Below are positions 48,501 to 62,413 of a stretch of DNA of 64,000 bases, piece by piece. Below the pieces are notes generated by a model. That model did no database searches, was not told where the DNA came from, and worked only from the letters and a program-made list of their open reading frames with translations. Position numbers and translations under genes: made by a program. The stretch lies in the NCBI GenBank assembly GCA_034008185.1, contig CM067081.1:29634806-29698805 (forward strand), read 5' to 3'. Each line of letters begins with the position of its first letter. The stretch's first letter is position 1. The stretch comes from Gorsachius magnificus (lineage: Eukaryota > Chordata > Aves > Pelecaniformes > Ardeidae).

Positions 48501-51144
48501 CAGAGACAAAGAAGAAACCTCTATTTCCTACTTTGAAGCTTCGATGCAGAGGAACCTCAGAACCTCATCGGACTCTCGCACAACCGGTTCCCATCAGCAG
48601 TTACACACATGATCTCTAGGTTGCCAGTACAAGAGGAAAAGTCAAATCTTAAACGGTAAGTGAGATCTATTTTTCTTACTGGTGCTACCTATGTGAACCT
48701 TAGGGCAAGATTTACATGGCAGAGAAAAAAAAGGTGTTAAGGGGGAGAGGGAATATTCAGGTCAGTACAGATCTGGTTTGCTACTCTATTTCTATTCCTC
48801 ATGTAATAAAATCCAGCTAAGTGGCACTTTAGCACATCGGCAGCACAAGCAATAAACCCGGTCACAAGTTTCTGACAATAAAAGCATATTCTGCCCTCCA
48901 ATTATTTTTTTTTCCCCTTAAATTTGGAAGGAAGTTTCACATTTCAGTATAATTCAGACCAAGTTAAAGACATTTCTAGGAAAAGGCACGTTTCCTACAG
49001 CAAAGCTCATTTAACAGTCACTTAACAGCAACAAACTTAAAGCCTTGGTTGGCAATTTCAATTTCTCCTCTGCATGATTCATTTATCCCTGGGATAGGCC
49101 TGAGCAAGGGATTCTCCCAGCAAAAGACAGACTAATCAAATTATTTCAAGTCAGTCAGGTACTTGCTTTATGCCATCCAGCCCCGATGGCAAAATCTCTT
49201 GTAATAGCAGATCTCCCAATGTTAAAAGAAAAAAAAATGTTCACAGGCTAAACACTGGCTTAATCAGAGCCGAGGGGCAAAGCTCCTACAGTCAGAAAGA
49301 AATAAACGTTATCACTGTCTCATTCTCGTCCCTAATCTTTCACGCTGCATTGGAAAGTGGCTTATATACATAGATATGCACCCCATTTCAGACACACACA
49401 TGAGAGAACACAAAATTACCCCCCTGTGCAAGGCAGCATTGCTACATTTCATCCCAGTGGCTGGCACAGAGAGGACAGATTTTTGCAAGATGCCAAAAGA
49501 TCCCAGCACAGTGGCCGGGACTGAGCAACAAACCTGAAAACGCTTGAGGGTCTCCACCCCTCTTTCTGAGCAGATGGGCCATCCATGTGTATCCAAACAC
49601 ACATCGTCCAGAAGAGCAAAATTCTCCTTTCCAGTTTCCTTGATCTCCAGCAAGGCAGAGGACTCAAGTCAGTCACCCCAAAAGTTTGGAGAGGGCAGCA
49701 CAGCAAAGTCCCCCATCATGCCCGTGTCCCCGGCCTTGTGCACTGCCATCGGGCAGGGACACCAGCCGCTGGGCCACCGCAGGGATGCCACCCCGAGAGC
49801 CGGCTCGCAAAAACGAAACGCCACCCTGGGCCACAGCTGCAAATTCAGCTGCTGCATTACTAAACCCTCTTGTTCAGCAGAACAACTGGAGCAGTTTGGA
49901 AACTTCTACCTCAGAAGAACTCTCCGCAGCCATGGCACTGCCCCGGGTGACAGATGGGGTGACAGACAGTAAAAGGCCTGAAGACCTTGGCGTGAGTTGT
50001 ATTTTAGCCACGCGTCGTTTGCTGCTAGTTTTACACAACGTGCCTAGCTAAAGACCCCTAACCTGGTAAGTGATTTTTGGTGTAAATATTTCTTACCTCT
50101 GTCTCAACCTGGATTATAACTTAAAAATTAAGACGTTTGGTGCGCTTTCGCTTTAGCCTGGTTTCCAAAGGACAGGCTGCAGCACCAGTTCATCAGCTGG
50201 GTACCTGCGCTGCATGGCACGGCAGCTGGCTGGCGGTGAAAAAACACAGCAAATGACAGCTCTTGCCCCAGGAGTAGATAGGAAACGTGGGGAAAAGATC
50301 AAGCAATGATGCCGATATCTATGGTGGGTTATTCTCTTCCTCCCCTCCCCCCAACCTCTCCAAGCTCCAACAGCTTCCATCTCCCTCTCCTCTGGGAAAG
50401 CCACTCAGCCCTCCATTTCCCCCGGTGCCCCTTCTCTACACCCGCCAACGACGCTCATGCTCTGATCATCTTTGAAAATGAAAATATTTCTTCCCAGCTA
50501 AATCATTTGGAAGTTGACAGCTTTTATTTCACACACAAAGAACCTCCCGCGTGCCTGAAAGCTTGCCAGCCTTTGCCCCACGGTACCCTTGGCTCTATGA
50601 AAAGGCACCGCCTCCTTTAAGAGCACCATGACGCCACCGCTATTTCCTACATTCTCAAATCCAATGCAGAGGGCAGTCACATGCTCCTGTTTATACATCC
50701 CATAATACAAGGCTCCTATTTATCAATAAATGCCTTGAGCTGAGGAGCAAAGCCCAAGCTAATAAAAATCTGCTAGGACTATCTGCTGGGGTTTCACATC
50801 AGCAACAGCGGTGGGTAGGGAAGAGTGAAGGGACATGAGGATGCAGCAGAGAGTCCAAAGAGTCAAGAGCAAAAGGCAGGGGCTGCTACAGGTATTTGAA
50901 GAGTTGGGGAATGAAGAGCAAAGAGAAGGCAACAGAAGTAGAGGCCCAACTTTTTTTTCCCCCCTTTTCTTTTTATTTTTAAACTCTAATCCAAGGCCTT
51001 AAAGAATGACTTAAAAAAAAATACGCAGACAAACAGAGAAGTGCTATGTTTTGCTCAGTAAATAACTAACCATTGGAACCTTTGGCTGCAGGATAACTAC
51101 TGGAAAATAACTTGCAGTGATTAAAAAGGGATTAAATGGGTTTT
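45595..51144. other. Unique intron sequence
   Basis: No gene or transposon recognised. Contains a T-rich tract at about 46084-46100, an AP-1 site TGACTCA at 46180-46186, a palindromic POU-like TGCATATGCA at 47528-47537, and a modest CpG patch at 49720-49820. Open frames at 47290-47625 and 49544-49972 have no recognisable domain. Confidence 0.5.
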
Positions 51145-51169
51145 ATAAACAACAGTATCTGTTGTTAAA
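51145..51169. promoter_or_regulatory. Inverted repeat containing a forkhead core
   Basis: Perfect eight-base arms AACAACAG and CTGTTGTT (51148-51155 and 51159-51166) surround TAT. The left edge forms ATAAACA (51145-51151), which fits the forkhead core RYMAAYA, and the right edge forms TTAAACA. FOXO binding is only a possibility; such cores are frequent by chance. Confidence 0.3.
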
Positions 51170-52968
51170 CATGCTAAAATAAAATTACAAGAGTTAATAA
51201 CCCATTTGCTTCAGGGCATAAACTAATCCTCAATCAAGGGTAGCAGAGATCTGCCTGCATGTCAGCTCAATATCTGGTGCAACAACTCCTCTCCATAGGC
51301 AAGCAATCTTTGCATTTAATTCCTGGTATTTAAAAATTGTCTTTCTTGCCTGAAAAAGAGAGCATGCTATTGTTCAGGCCTTCAACTGACCTCACATAAT
51401 TAATTCTGGAGTTTACCAGATATATCATTCCCTTGAGGAGCTGGGGTGAAATGCATGAAAAGGGAGGAAAACAGTTTAATTGCTCCACATTTCAATATTC
51501 TGCTTTCAGTTTCTTCAAATATGGTTTGTCAGGGCACTAAAACCAAGCACATGAGATAAAATTCTCGTAGAAAGCTTAAAGACATGAACAAAGCACAAAA
51601 TCTATTAGTGCTTTTCAGTGTAACAGTTCACCAGCCAAATCAGTTTATGAGAAAATTAGATCTTTAGGACAGGCAGCAAGGGGAGATTTTTAATATATTA
51701 GAACAGAAGAATTTACTCTGCCTGGTAATAATTAAAGCACTATCTAATATCATAGCCTGTTCTCAAAGATGGGATAGGGTTGAAGTACAAACTCCTCGAG
51801 TTTATGATTCCAGCCCTCTCCAAACTCAAATCCAAACCCATGAACCTTACTAACAGATTGGCTCATCTCCCAAATAATTGCTTCTGGACAAAACACAAGA
51901 TGGGACACGACACGTCCAGTGCTCCACTGTGGTTATGGATTTTTGGTTTCAAATTCCAGCTTGCTCTTTCCCACAGGTAAGACGGCTACATGCTGGGGAC
52001 GTTGCTCCCCTGGCTCAGGAGAGCTCCTGGAAGAACAAAGTCTTGAACATCAGCCCTACAGAACTCATTCCACAAGTGACCATTCCCTCTACACTGCCAG
52101 GCTACCTGCTCCAGCTTCATTTGTCTACAACTGCTTAATTTTTTTTTTTTTCTTATTTTTAGGGGGGTGCAAATTGCAGCTGGCTTGGTTTGGCAATCGC
52201 AAGGGTCAACATTTGAACTGTGTTTTCAGAAAAGGACTTTGCAATGCTCTGTTTCAACTCACTAGCAGGCCAGATCAAGCATGCCCTGCACCTCATGAGT
52301 CTCTGCAAAGTTTGGCACTGACCAGAGCAATATCAGTGCTGGAGCCACATGTTAAACTGATAACCAAAGAAAGAAATATAAAATGCCTGCTAGGGGAAAA
52401 AAAAAAAAATGCTCTGAAACTTTAATTAGTTTTACAGTGAATGCAAACATACTGTTTCAGACCACTGTATATATATATTTCCTCTCCTCCCTTACTGCTG
52501 AAACAGCAAAGCATGCATGGCAGATGGCATGATTCATCTGAAAATTACTCTAGCAGCACTCCATTAGCCTCTAAGGAGTAAACTAGGATAAAAATATACT
52601 GAATGTTAACTTACACTAGGCAGTCGTCATGAGGAGTCATCAGGTCAGTCTACTTGCTTAGTCTGCAGAATTTTCCTTTCAATCAGCAACAAGCATTATG
52701 CTTGAAGGTATCGTAATCAGTTTGTTCTACCTACCAGGAATTAATACCGAAGCAAGAAGGGAAGCAAATGAGGGACAAAAAAGTTTATTTTCCCACACAT
52801 AAGTAAAAAGAAGTACCAGCCAAAGTCAGGCCAAGAGCCACAGCACGTTACGTTAATGATGGCACCAGCCATTTCTGGCAAAATGGGATAAATTTCTAGA
52901 GACTGCAAATCTTAACTGGGAGAACAACTTCCCCCAGGCCCAGTAGCTGAATGCAAATCTGCCCAGTT
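51170..52968. other. Unique AT-rich intron sequence
   Basis: No gene recognised. Contains a T12 run near 52139 and an A13 run near 52398. The 168-codon frame 51919-52425 crosses both homopolymer tracts and has no domain. Confidence 0.5.
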
Positions 52969-53036
52969 GCAGACATGGAAGGGACCTCGGGAAGTCTATC
53001 CCCTGCCCCAAGGCACCAGCGATTACATCCAAGAAG
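52969..53036 (-). mobile_element. Possible highly degraded CR1 3' fragment
   Basis: The plus strand reads atggaagggacctcgggaag and later ccctgccccaaggca, in an order resembling the reverse complement of CR1 3' UTR (GGAAGGGACCTC...CCCCCTGCTC...GGCAG). Very short and diverged; it could be coincidence. Confidence 0.35.
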
Positions 53037-56000
53037 CTGTTCAGTAGTAACACCCACCGAGGGAGCCACCCCCAGCCCCAGTCGCAGCCCCCCAGCTCAC
53101 CCACAGGCCCACAGAGGACACAGGTAGCCAGCAGACACCCCTGTGGGGTGAGTGAATGCGGCGAGGGGCATCGCACCTCTGCTCACCACCGTCCTGCTCC
53201 AGGCTCCCAGCACTGCCCACCAGCCTGTGTGACACGCGGGGCAGCTCACCACGGGCAGTGACCAAACACCTGCGTCACATTCAGCGTCAAGGCAGCCTTA
53301 CCAATCGGCCTGCCCCAAACATGCAGTTGGAGCACCGTGCCATCAGTCCCCCTCCTTCACACAAAAGACAGGAGTCAGCGGTGCCACACATCTTCTTCCA
53401 GAGAAATTCAAAACCATAGGAAGTAAGGAACTGGGTTCCCAGCTGCAAGGAATGCCAAGCACTCGCTCATAGACCTGTTGGAATAGCACACCATGCCTCC
53501 AACTGAAACTCCATCACTCATTTGGAAAAAAAAAAAAGAAACAAAACACACACACTGTCAGATTCTGCTGACAGTACAAAAACTCCCTACGGTGCAGGAC
53601 ACTGCCCCAGGACTGATTACTGTAGCATTAATTGCCTGGACTCCAGGCCTCAAGCTAAAAAACTTCCCAAATAAACAGCCCACAAGAACCAATTTACTTT
53701 TTTTGCTCCATCAACAATAATCCTCAGCCAACAGAAGCTGACTACTTGGTGTGCTTTAACGCGCAGGTTAACGAACCAGGGGGTGAAGCCAGTAACACAG
53801 TCGCCCTCCTCTTTGGGGAGAAGGTGGTGAAACTGGGCTTAACGTCATCTCTTCAAAAAGGCGTTTTCTACATATGCATACGCTACCACGTCAGCCTCGT
53901 TGCATAACTGGGTTGTGCAATCATTGCAATTTCATTTACATCTTCATTTTTGTTCCAGAGCTCCAGAAGGGGGAAGGAGGGATGACTGTCAAAGGACGGG
54001 GTGGACTTTGCAGAACTGGTCTCCTCGGCCCCAGGAGGATGGGCTGAAGAGGGGTCGGAAGCAGTGGGAGGGCACCAGGACTCCCTCAAAAATGCCACTA
54101 CCACCCACCCAGAGCCAACGTTTGGAGCAAAGTCTTAGAAACCTCAAAGCAAAGGATGACTTCATAGCATCAGGGAATGACTAGTGTTGGCTTGGACTGC
54201 AAGCAGAGAAGATTGTGGTTTCTCCTTTTAATACTTATTACTATGTCATTGCCGCGGAACTGTAACGAAGAAATAGGCAAGAGTGCAGTATCAGGTTTTC
54301 ATAGACTGAACAAACTGGATTATTCAAGAGCGACGCAAGTTTCCTAATAAGCATGGAAAAGTCTGCATTAAGATACCATCTCTTTATTTTCCCAAAATCA
54401 ACTGCAACAGGCTGCATTTTAAAATACTGCTTTATACTCCCATCCTCGTTTCTATTTCAAGAAGGCATTTACTGGATTTGCTGCGTTTGTGGATAAGGGC
54501 AGAACACGCCAACAGCACCAGGGACCAGACCCTAGACCAGCATAGACTCCACCAGCTAGAATATACGCTCACACAGTGTTAGGAAAGACGCTCGGCTCTT
54601 ACAGCAAAGGCAAACCCTCAGCCATAAAGAGATGACACCATAGTTTTACTCAGAGGCTGTGTATATTCATCAAGGAAAAAGGGAAAAAAAGGCAAAAAAA
54701 ATTAATCCCCCGACTTGAGCCGAAAGAGAAGGCTCCTGGTTCAGCCCCCTCCGAGGTTTCCAAGCATCGTGCCACCTGCACTTAAAACGCAGAAGTGCCT
54801 TCCCGCTCTGCCTTAATGTCACCCCCAGGATGACAGGGCCAAGGTACCGTAACAGCAACGAAAAAGCGAAGCTGCTCTGGATTAAACATGCAGTCACACT
54901 CTGGGTTTTCACATCTAAAAAAAAAAATTACACCCTTTTTTGGTATTGCTTCCTGCACTGTAGGACTTCTATATATTAATCAAGAGCTAAATATATCTGC
55001 CTAGATAAAAATATGTGGCACACTTTTGTTTATGTTTGAATTGTATAGCACAAGTTGATCAGATCACACGCGAGGCTGTATCCTCACCCTAAATTTCAAA
55101 CAGCTTCTGGTCTGAGCTGCGGATCTGCCAGGTGAGCAGAGCTCAGCTCAGGGAGGCAGGGCTGAAGCCGGACAAGCGTGGCAGTGGCAACAGGCAAACA
55201 GCAACGGCAAATACCTGAGCCAGATCTAGCTCTGGCAACACCACCTCCCTTACATGACCACAAAGCCCATAAAAAAAAATAAAAAAATAAAAAAATGGTA
55301 ATACTAATGAATCTAATCAATAAACATTTATCTTGGAACAACACTTCCATCATGAATCTTTCACTTCAGCACAAGCATTGCTTTCCTCACCTGAGCCTCT
55401 GGAGACACTGAAACTTTACTGAGGAATAAAGGCAACAGCACGGCATCCTCCGGAGAGGCCAAGGGATGTACCTTAACCACTTTAAGTAGCGAGGAACCTA
55501 CCTGGTGAATCACTACAAACTTCTCCCTGTAACTGCTAAGAGGAAGCGCGACTCCTTTCCCTGACCTCCTCTTCACATCTGAGCAGCAAATGGAGCAGCA
55601 CCCACAATTGGGCTGGACAGACAGCGGGGTTTCAGCAGGACCCCACCAGCAGGCTCTGCTCCAGCACGGAGCAGCCACCAGGTCACAGCTCCGGCACCCT
55701 GAGCAATCTGCACAGCAGCGCCCCGCCACCCCCAGGGCAGAGGCCAGGCTTTCCCCAAAAGCCTTCTGCTCACACCTCCCCACCTCTTCACATCTTCCGA
55801 GGCCCACATCCGAGCGGGCTCCTGCTAAGGGCAGCTGGCAGCAGCCCTCGGACCCGGCCCGCAGCATTCCCATGCTGGAGCCTCCCAGCACAGGGCTGCA
55901 GGGGAAGAGGGTGAAGGGGGAAAGGAAAGAAGAGGGGGGCTAACCAAAGAGTTGCAAATCACACCTGCTAATTACGCATTTCCAGAGGGGAGACAACAGC

Positions 56001-56102
56001 AGGAATAGTCCCTCTTCCAGGTTTTCTAGAAGGGGTTGGGGGGGTTGCAAACAAGTACATTATTTTGAAGGTTCACATTTGAAGAGAGTATTTTTGGAAA
56101 GA
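53037..56102. other. Unique intron sequence
   Basis: No gene recognised. Contains A-rich tracts at 53526-53537 and 55270-55296. A GC-richer stretch at about 55550-55870 is open on both strands (55361-55891 minus, 176 codons; 55590-55943 plus) without any recognised domain. Confidence 0.45.
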
Positions 56103-56346
56103 GAAATCAACATGTTAACAGCAAGCAGGAGCACGGAGCACATAATCCTTTCACATCCTGACAGGGGAGAACTGCGGAGGCCTGCTATGAAGCACCTCTG
56201 AATAACAGCATCTTCATTTTTTGAATATCTAATTAGGAGCTTCTGTAGATTGCAAAGCATTGCTATAAGATATAATTTAGTTGGCAAACACTAAAGATCT
56301 CTCAGTCTGTAAGTATGCTTTTGGCAATCAAAATTTAAATCTGAAT
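56103..56346 (+). repeat. Diverged intronic duplicate, copy A
   Basis: Shares ordered blocks with 57583-57850 in the same orientation: TTTCACATCCTGACA, GGAGAA, a CTAATTAGGAGCTTC block, TGCAAAGCATTGCTA, ATATAATTTAG, TTTTGGCAATCAA and AATTTAAATCTGAATA. The blocks keep order and spacing over about 240 bases, which chance would not produce. It is either an old local duplication or two copies of an unrecognised ancient repeat. Confidence 0.7.
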
Positions 56347-57582
56347 ATATATCCGAGATATGTACGGCACAGGTACTTTTTTTTTTTATTCTAACAATTA
56401 CATTCAAATTAGCAGATTAACTCGAATCAGTTTTAAGCAAATGCAAGCTACAAGCAAATCAGCCTCCACCACCACCACCACAACAGTGTATTTTTGGACT
56501 GTTAGTATCCTTACTCCTATTAGCGGCTTCAAATACATTTAACGTACGTTAAAGGGCAGCAGACAAAGTGAAACAAGTTTTGTCTAAATCTAAGAAGGCT
56601 ACAGATGCCAGAACTTAGCACCGACTTGGACCTGAAACTCACACATGCCAAAAAATCATTTGCAACTGCGCTAATTCCCACTGTGGGAACTGCAAGACAG
56701 CTTCATATAACACAACGGGCAACAAATCCATTCCTTTAATTTCAGTCGCCAAAGTTTAATTAATTTCTATCCAGGCAAACATTAAGCGTTTCTGCTGATC
56801 TTGCAGGACGTAAGCTCATTTGCACAATAAATGCGGTCTAACAAGTCACCACATTTATAGCAAGTTGCCTCAGTCTTATCTAGCTGCGTAGTTTGAAAAG
56901 TCAGTGATGGGTAAGTGAAACTCCACCCACGTCACAGTTTCTGGAGTTAAGCACAAGAAAACTGAAGAAGTTGCTGCCTGCTCATTGCAAGCGAGGCTGC
57001 CAACAGTATTTGGACAATTAGAGTCTAAATTCTGAACTACGTGTATAGCCCTTACTCAGGAGGGCAAAAAAAAGCATGCACGATGCACTTTGGTTTTCTC
57101 CCACAAAATGAATGTCCATATTCCAATGCTCCAGAGCTCCCCTTCCCCAAAAAAGCAAAACCAAAGACCCTCTGCTGCCCGCTCGCGGTAACTGCCAAAG
57201 AGGAAAAATAAAAAAACAACCACCAAATAAAGCTTGAATTAAATTGTATAAATTTCAATAGGTCAGCATGTAAACAAAACAGTCACAAGTTCTGGCCATG
57301 CCAGAAGAGCAAGACAGCGGTGCCCCGGCTGGTCTGGTACCGAGCTGCAAAGCTGCCCTCTGCCTCTCCTGCCTTTATGAACCATCAACTTTCCCCAAAA
57401 CTACAGTTTCTGTGGAGAGCACAAAGCCTGCTTACATGTGTAACTCCTTCATGTACACACACCACTCATTTCACGGAAAAAAGTTTCTAATTTCCTGATT
57501 TCTGCACATGACAAAAATTTCATTCTGGTACTAACTAAATGTAAAGAGGGCGGGCGGGGGGGGAGGGTGTCTAACATTTTCA
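56347..57582. other. Intron sequence between the duplicate copies
   Basis: No gene recognised. Contains a T run near 56378 and five CCA triplets at about 56467-56481. Confidence 0.5.
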
Positions 57583-57850
57583 GAGGAAGACGCCAACACC
57601 CAAGAAGCAGAGAGCAGCCCACTTCACCCTTTTACATCCTGACACAGGAGAAGCATGGAAGCCTGGCACGAAGTGGCCTCCTAATGATAGATAATAAAAA
57701 AAAACAAAACCGAAGATGCTAACTAAGAGCTCCTACACATTACAAAGCATAGCTAGGAGATGTAATTTAGTCTGCAAATACTATGTGTTAAGGGCACCTC
57801 TGCTTGCAAGCACTTTTTTGGCAATCAATCCAAATTTAAATCTGAATACG
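57583..57850 (+). repeat. Diverged intronic duplicate, copy B
   Basis: Partner of 56103-56346 about 1.49 kb away. Corresponding blocks are TTTTACATCCTGACA, GGAGAA, CTAACTAAGAGCTCC, TACAAAGCATAGCTA, ATGTAATTTAG, TTTTGGCAATCAA and AATTTAAATCTGAATA. An A-rich insertion near 57697-57710 and a few extra bases near the 3' end distinguish it from copy A. Confidence 0.7.
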
Positions 57851-60800
57851 TACTATTTCAGAGACCATGCCTCACACATACACAGTACCTTCTCTCAAGT
57901 GCCAGGCTCCAGATCTTACACCCCCTAGACCTTTGCAACAAAACCAGCCTTGACAACGCGAGAAAGGAGCCCCAGAGGCTCACACCAGCATGAGCCTGGG
58001 CTGCAGTTAACGCGCCAGCAATGTGCTCGGGGAAACACGGGCTGCTTAGAAATGCCGTCACAGCCACCCCTGGCACGCTGGCTTGAAGCGGCAACGGCAC
58101 TGAATGCACTTTCAGCTGCATGGATGCCTAGCATTCCCAAAAATTAGGTTTCTAAGGCTAGAACAAGAGGAGACTTGTACCTTTAAGTTTAATTAACTCG
58201 AGAATAAGGTGTATTTTCAAACAGAACTATAACATCATTCATACTGTTCAGTGATGCAAGATGCCTTTAACAACAGTAAGTTGTCCAAGCAAATCGAGCG
58301 CTGCCCTCCACTCCTCCTGCAAATTTCTAATCTCTGTCTGATGCAGCAGCTGTCAGAGTCCCAGGAGGTTTTCAAGTGACTACATTTTTAAACCCAGCCC
58401 CTTCTGGTCCAACGTACCACAAAGCAAAGCATTGCTAAACCTTTACCATTTACTGCAGAAGTGCTTCAAAACTAAATGCGTTTGCCTCCTTCGCTATTAT
58501 TTTAAGTGATTTGGTAAAGATGAGTATCCACTATCAAAATCTAGCCCAAGCACGAGGCCTAATGAAATTCTTAGCAGATAATAATCAATCCAGTAAAAGC
58601 AGCTGACTTTGTTCCTTTTATTCCTCCATTAGGAATGGAGAGCTACCAAGAAACTTCATGATACAGCTGCTGCACCACTAACTTAAGACGTCTGCACGTC
58701 CCAAACTGCAGTGCAGGAATGAAGTACCTTTGTTGGATGAACACACGTGAATAACATTTACTAAATATATTTAGGAATGATACTTAAACATATACTCAGT
58801 AATAGTCAATTTAATTCACGCTGAAGCTCTCTGTGGAGTAGCAGAGATGCTGCTCTTCAAAACGCAACTCTTCCCAGTGCACTTCATCCCTTTCTGAAGC
58901 GCAGCCCATCATCACAGAGAGCAGTGTTTCCCCAATATTTAAAACCCATTTTAGCACACCAGACTTACAAACAAATGCTACAAAATTCATTAAAATATTA
59001 GTATGTACTACCATATGCTTAACTATGACTAGCTGCAGCCAGCATCAGTGAATTTGAAGTTCCTTCTTCGTAGTAGTTGACAATAGAGTAAATATGCCCA
59101 CGTATTTATGTATTTCTGGAAGAGGAAAGCTATTTACCAGGTATCTTCAGTATATCTTATTCCAGTATTCATTACTCAAGGTTATAAAATCATTCTGATC
59201 AGAAATCCTTGCTTCATACACTAACTTTTGCCCAAAACAGAAGGGGCTGAATGTTGAATCTCTGTAGCCACAGCCCTACATATTTCACAAATCTGTGGCT
59301 GCGAAGTGTATCAGCATTTTTGTTCCAAAAGCCAAGCACTCATTTTACAAAATATTCACCAGTTGTGTAAACAGAGGAGCATATATTTAGGTAGTATTAT
59401 GCTTTGGAAACTGAAAAAAATCTGAACAGACATCTCAAGAGTACATTGTTTCTGGAGTCTTATAAAAAAACCTAAAGCACAAAAAGCATTGCCTATTTTA
59501 TTGTTGATCATTGAGTTAAAGAAAAAAAAAAGCAAACCCCTCACATACTTCACCTAAACATCTTTACCTCCTTGTACCACGCTGCTTCTCCTTTCTATCC
59601 CAGGCAGCAAAAGCCCTGGTTCCATAAACCACCAACTTCACTGTGACCTTGTGAAACGGTGTAAGTGACACAAAAATAATGATGCCAGGGAAGCTGCTGA
59701 GGGTGTCATAAGGAATATGGTGGCAAAGAGAGGAGTTACCTCATTTTTGTATTGAAGTTCTTTAAAGTCAGGCACTTCAGGAAAATTTAGTTCAATATGT
59801 CAGTATACAAAGCCGCTCAGGCGTTTTGTTTTGGTGTCTGATCTTACCTATAATCATGCAAGTAACTGAACAGACATCACAGCAAACAGAAAACGGGCAA
59901 AAGAAAATGAGGAGTGTTTCCAACAGGTAATTCAAGACCCTGATGGGGGTCAAAACCACCCATGAATGCTGGGACACATCGCACCAGACAGCGCAAGCCA
60001 CTGGCAGCGAGCGCACCTTGAGCATCCCGGCTGCTGAGGGGCGGCGTGGTCCCTCCCAGCCACAACCTGCCTGCCGCCCCGCGGGATGGGGCAAAGGAAG
60101 CCCACACACCACCCCAAAACCAGGGCGGCAACATACGGGTTTGAGGCCAGAACGGGCTTTTTCCTTCAAGTAAGGGCTGAGGTCAAAAGTGCAAACATAA
60201 AAGGAGAAACAGAATCAAGTTTAAAAAGAAGAAACTGTTAAGAGCCAGCATTGCAGTACGGCTTTGTCATGAGTTATTCGGGCGCAGGTGAGGACAGCGC
60301 CTTGCGCCTGCAAAGATTAAGTGAACTTTCGTACCTGAAGCTTCTCACTTACTAAGCGAAATGCAAACTGGTGACTCACAGACAGGAAGGCCGCTACGAA
60401 GGACTTTTTAGTGGCAGTGAGCGGGTATGTAAGCCACTACGTCGCAAACTCACGATGGGGTGGGCAGGGGCTGGGACTGGTCTGGCCGTTTCTCCAAGCG
60501 TGCCTTCACCGAGATCAGGCATCGCGGCAGAGCAGATGCAACTACAGCTTCCAGCTGTTGAGGCTATTACTAGTGCCACGTGTAAAAAGGTAGGACTTTA
60601 ATCGCATTTAACTTGGCAGAATCCAGAAATAGCAACCCAAACATAAATACTTATACGTGCACATGCAAGCGTGCGTGCTGTATGCACGTATAATACTATG
60701 CATGATGCTAGGGAGTCCACAAATCACCTAGGGAAGCATCTAAAGGGGCAGAGGTAAATGCCTGCAGCTATGCAACCAGTATTGAGGGAATACACAGCAA

Positions 60801-62413
60801 TTCTTCAAGGCAATCTTCAACTGCGATATTTCCACGTAGAAAAAGAAATGTGTGATAAAAACCTCACAAAGATGTACTCATTTCACTTGAAATAAATTGT
60901 CTAAATCTCCAAGATTTAAATTAGTCACTGATCTAGAATCAAAACCTTGAGAAATCAAAAATAATCTTCGCAAAAGTTGTCCAAAGTCTTTCAAACACTT
61001 CATACTACGTGTGGCTTTCGGATCAAATACACCACAACCCAGAACTTAATTTGCATGCAGACTGATGCACTACAGAATAGTCTCATGACCACGGAGTATT
61101 CCTACGGTAAGGCCACCCAAAGCACCAGTCCCATGCCTGTTCTGTCCTCAGGCTTTCAGGCTTACATTCATTCACCCTTCTGCAGAGAGATATCATCTAT
61201 TCTCATTCCTTCGGCAGTGGCAATAAATAAATTTAGGCGATCAAGTTTCCTTGGGACTAGAGGTCGAGGAGGTGTAAATACCCATGCGACCTTAACACCT
61301 GCCACTATGAAAAATAAACAACCCATCCACCTCAAGATGAGTGCCACCAAAACTCTGTGTTTTCTGTTTAAGAGAAATTCCAGGTTTTGATTTTAACCCG
61401 GTTTCAAAAGCAGGCTAAATGGATGAGACCGTTCCAGCCTGCTTCACTGCGATAGCTCCTTTACGTTAAATCTCAACAAACTTGCCATAAAGCAAAGGCA
61501 TCATGAAATAAGTACATCCCAGAGATGTTTTCAATTTTATATATGAAGATTACCCAAAAAAGCTATCGGATTTGAGTCAAGGAAGAGTTACTACCGCTGC
61601 AGTGAAGTTCTTGGAGGACCATAGACTGGTTTAAGCCCTATGTCTCCAACTAGCACACGTAAGGGCAAACGTTGCTTTCACTTGACTACTACTAGGAGAA
61701 AAGTTTCATTCTTCCATGCAACTTTCACAACAATGTCTTTGTTATCTCTGACACAGATCTCGGTCTTGCTTCAGCTTTCTCCGAGCGAGGGGGTTGCTGT
61801 CAGCACTGGTTCACGTTCGACACTACAGCAGGTCTGGCAGAGGACATCTCAAGCGCTTCATTCAAGGCAGCCACCCTGCAGGGGTCATGGGGACTTTGCT
61901 CCCCTAGAGTTCAACGGCGGGGTGGAGGGGAGAATTTGTTTATAAAGCAGAGTTTGTACAAAGAAAGTCTGGAATAAACTACTTTTTATGTATAACTGAG
62001 AACAATGTTACCTACTTTAATAAGCCCCTAGTGATAATTTTGTTACTACTTTTGACTTCTACTCTTATTTAAAAAGACACTTTTACTTGGAAGTTTTTAC
62101 TTGGAAGTACTTGGCTGCTATTCTGGGCTCCCCACAGATAATGTTGACATCACTGAACTTCTTTTTTCAGCAAAAAATGGAAAAGCAGCTCAACATCAGA
62201 CGTTAAATCAGGGCAGTACACATTGATAAGCTTTACAGCAGCTAGCCCTCATCTTCTGGGTGAGAAACACAACCTTGCCCCTATGCAGAAAGTGCACCTT
62301 CTTTCTAATTTCTTGTGCATTTCATAGCTTTTGCATATAACTTGAAAGGTGCCTCGTTGCACTTGCAAATGTGCAAACTCCAGCGACATGAAGTGTCTCA
62401 AAACTTTATTTAA
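57851..62413. other. Unique intron sequence
   Basis: No gene or transposon recognised. A small CpG-rich patch lies at about 60000-60090. A tandem duplication of about 14 bases (ttttacttggaagt) occurs near 62091-62110. Confidence 0.5.

Noticed and set aside
55361..55891. 176-codon minus-strand frame in GC-rich DNA
   Set aside because: Composition is Cys/Ser/Gly-rich without any motif; the opposite strand is also open. GC bias is sufficient explanation.
58423..58440. Third copy of the 56.1/57.6 kb repeat suggested by gcaaagcattgct
   Set aside because: Only about 13 bases match and the flanks do not; such matches are expected by chance in 64 kb.
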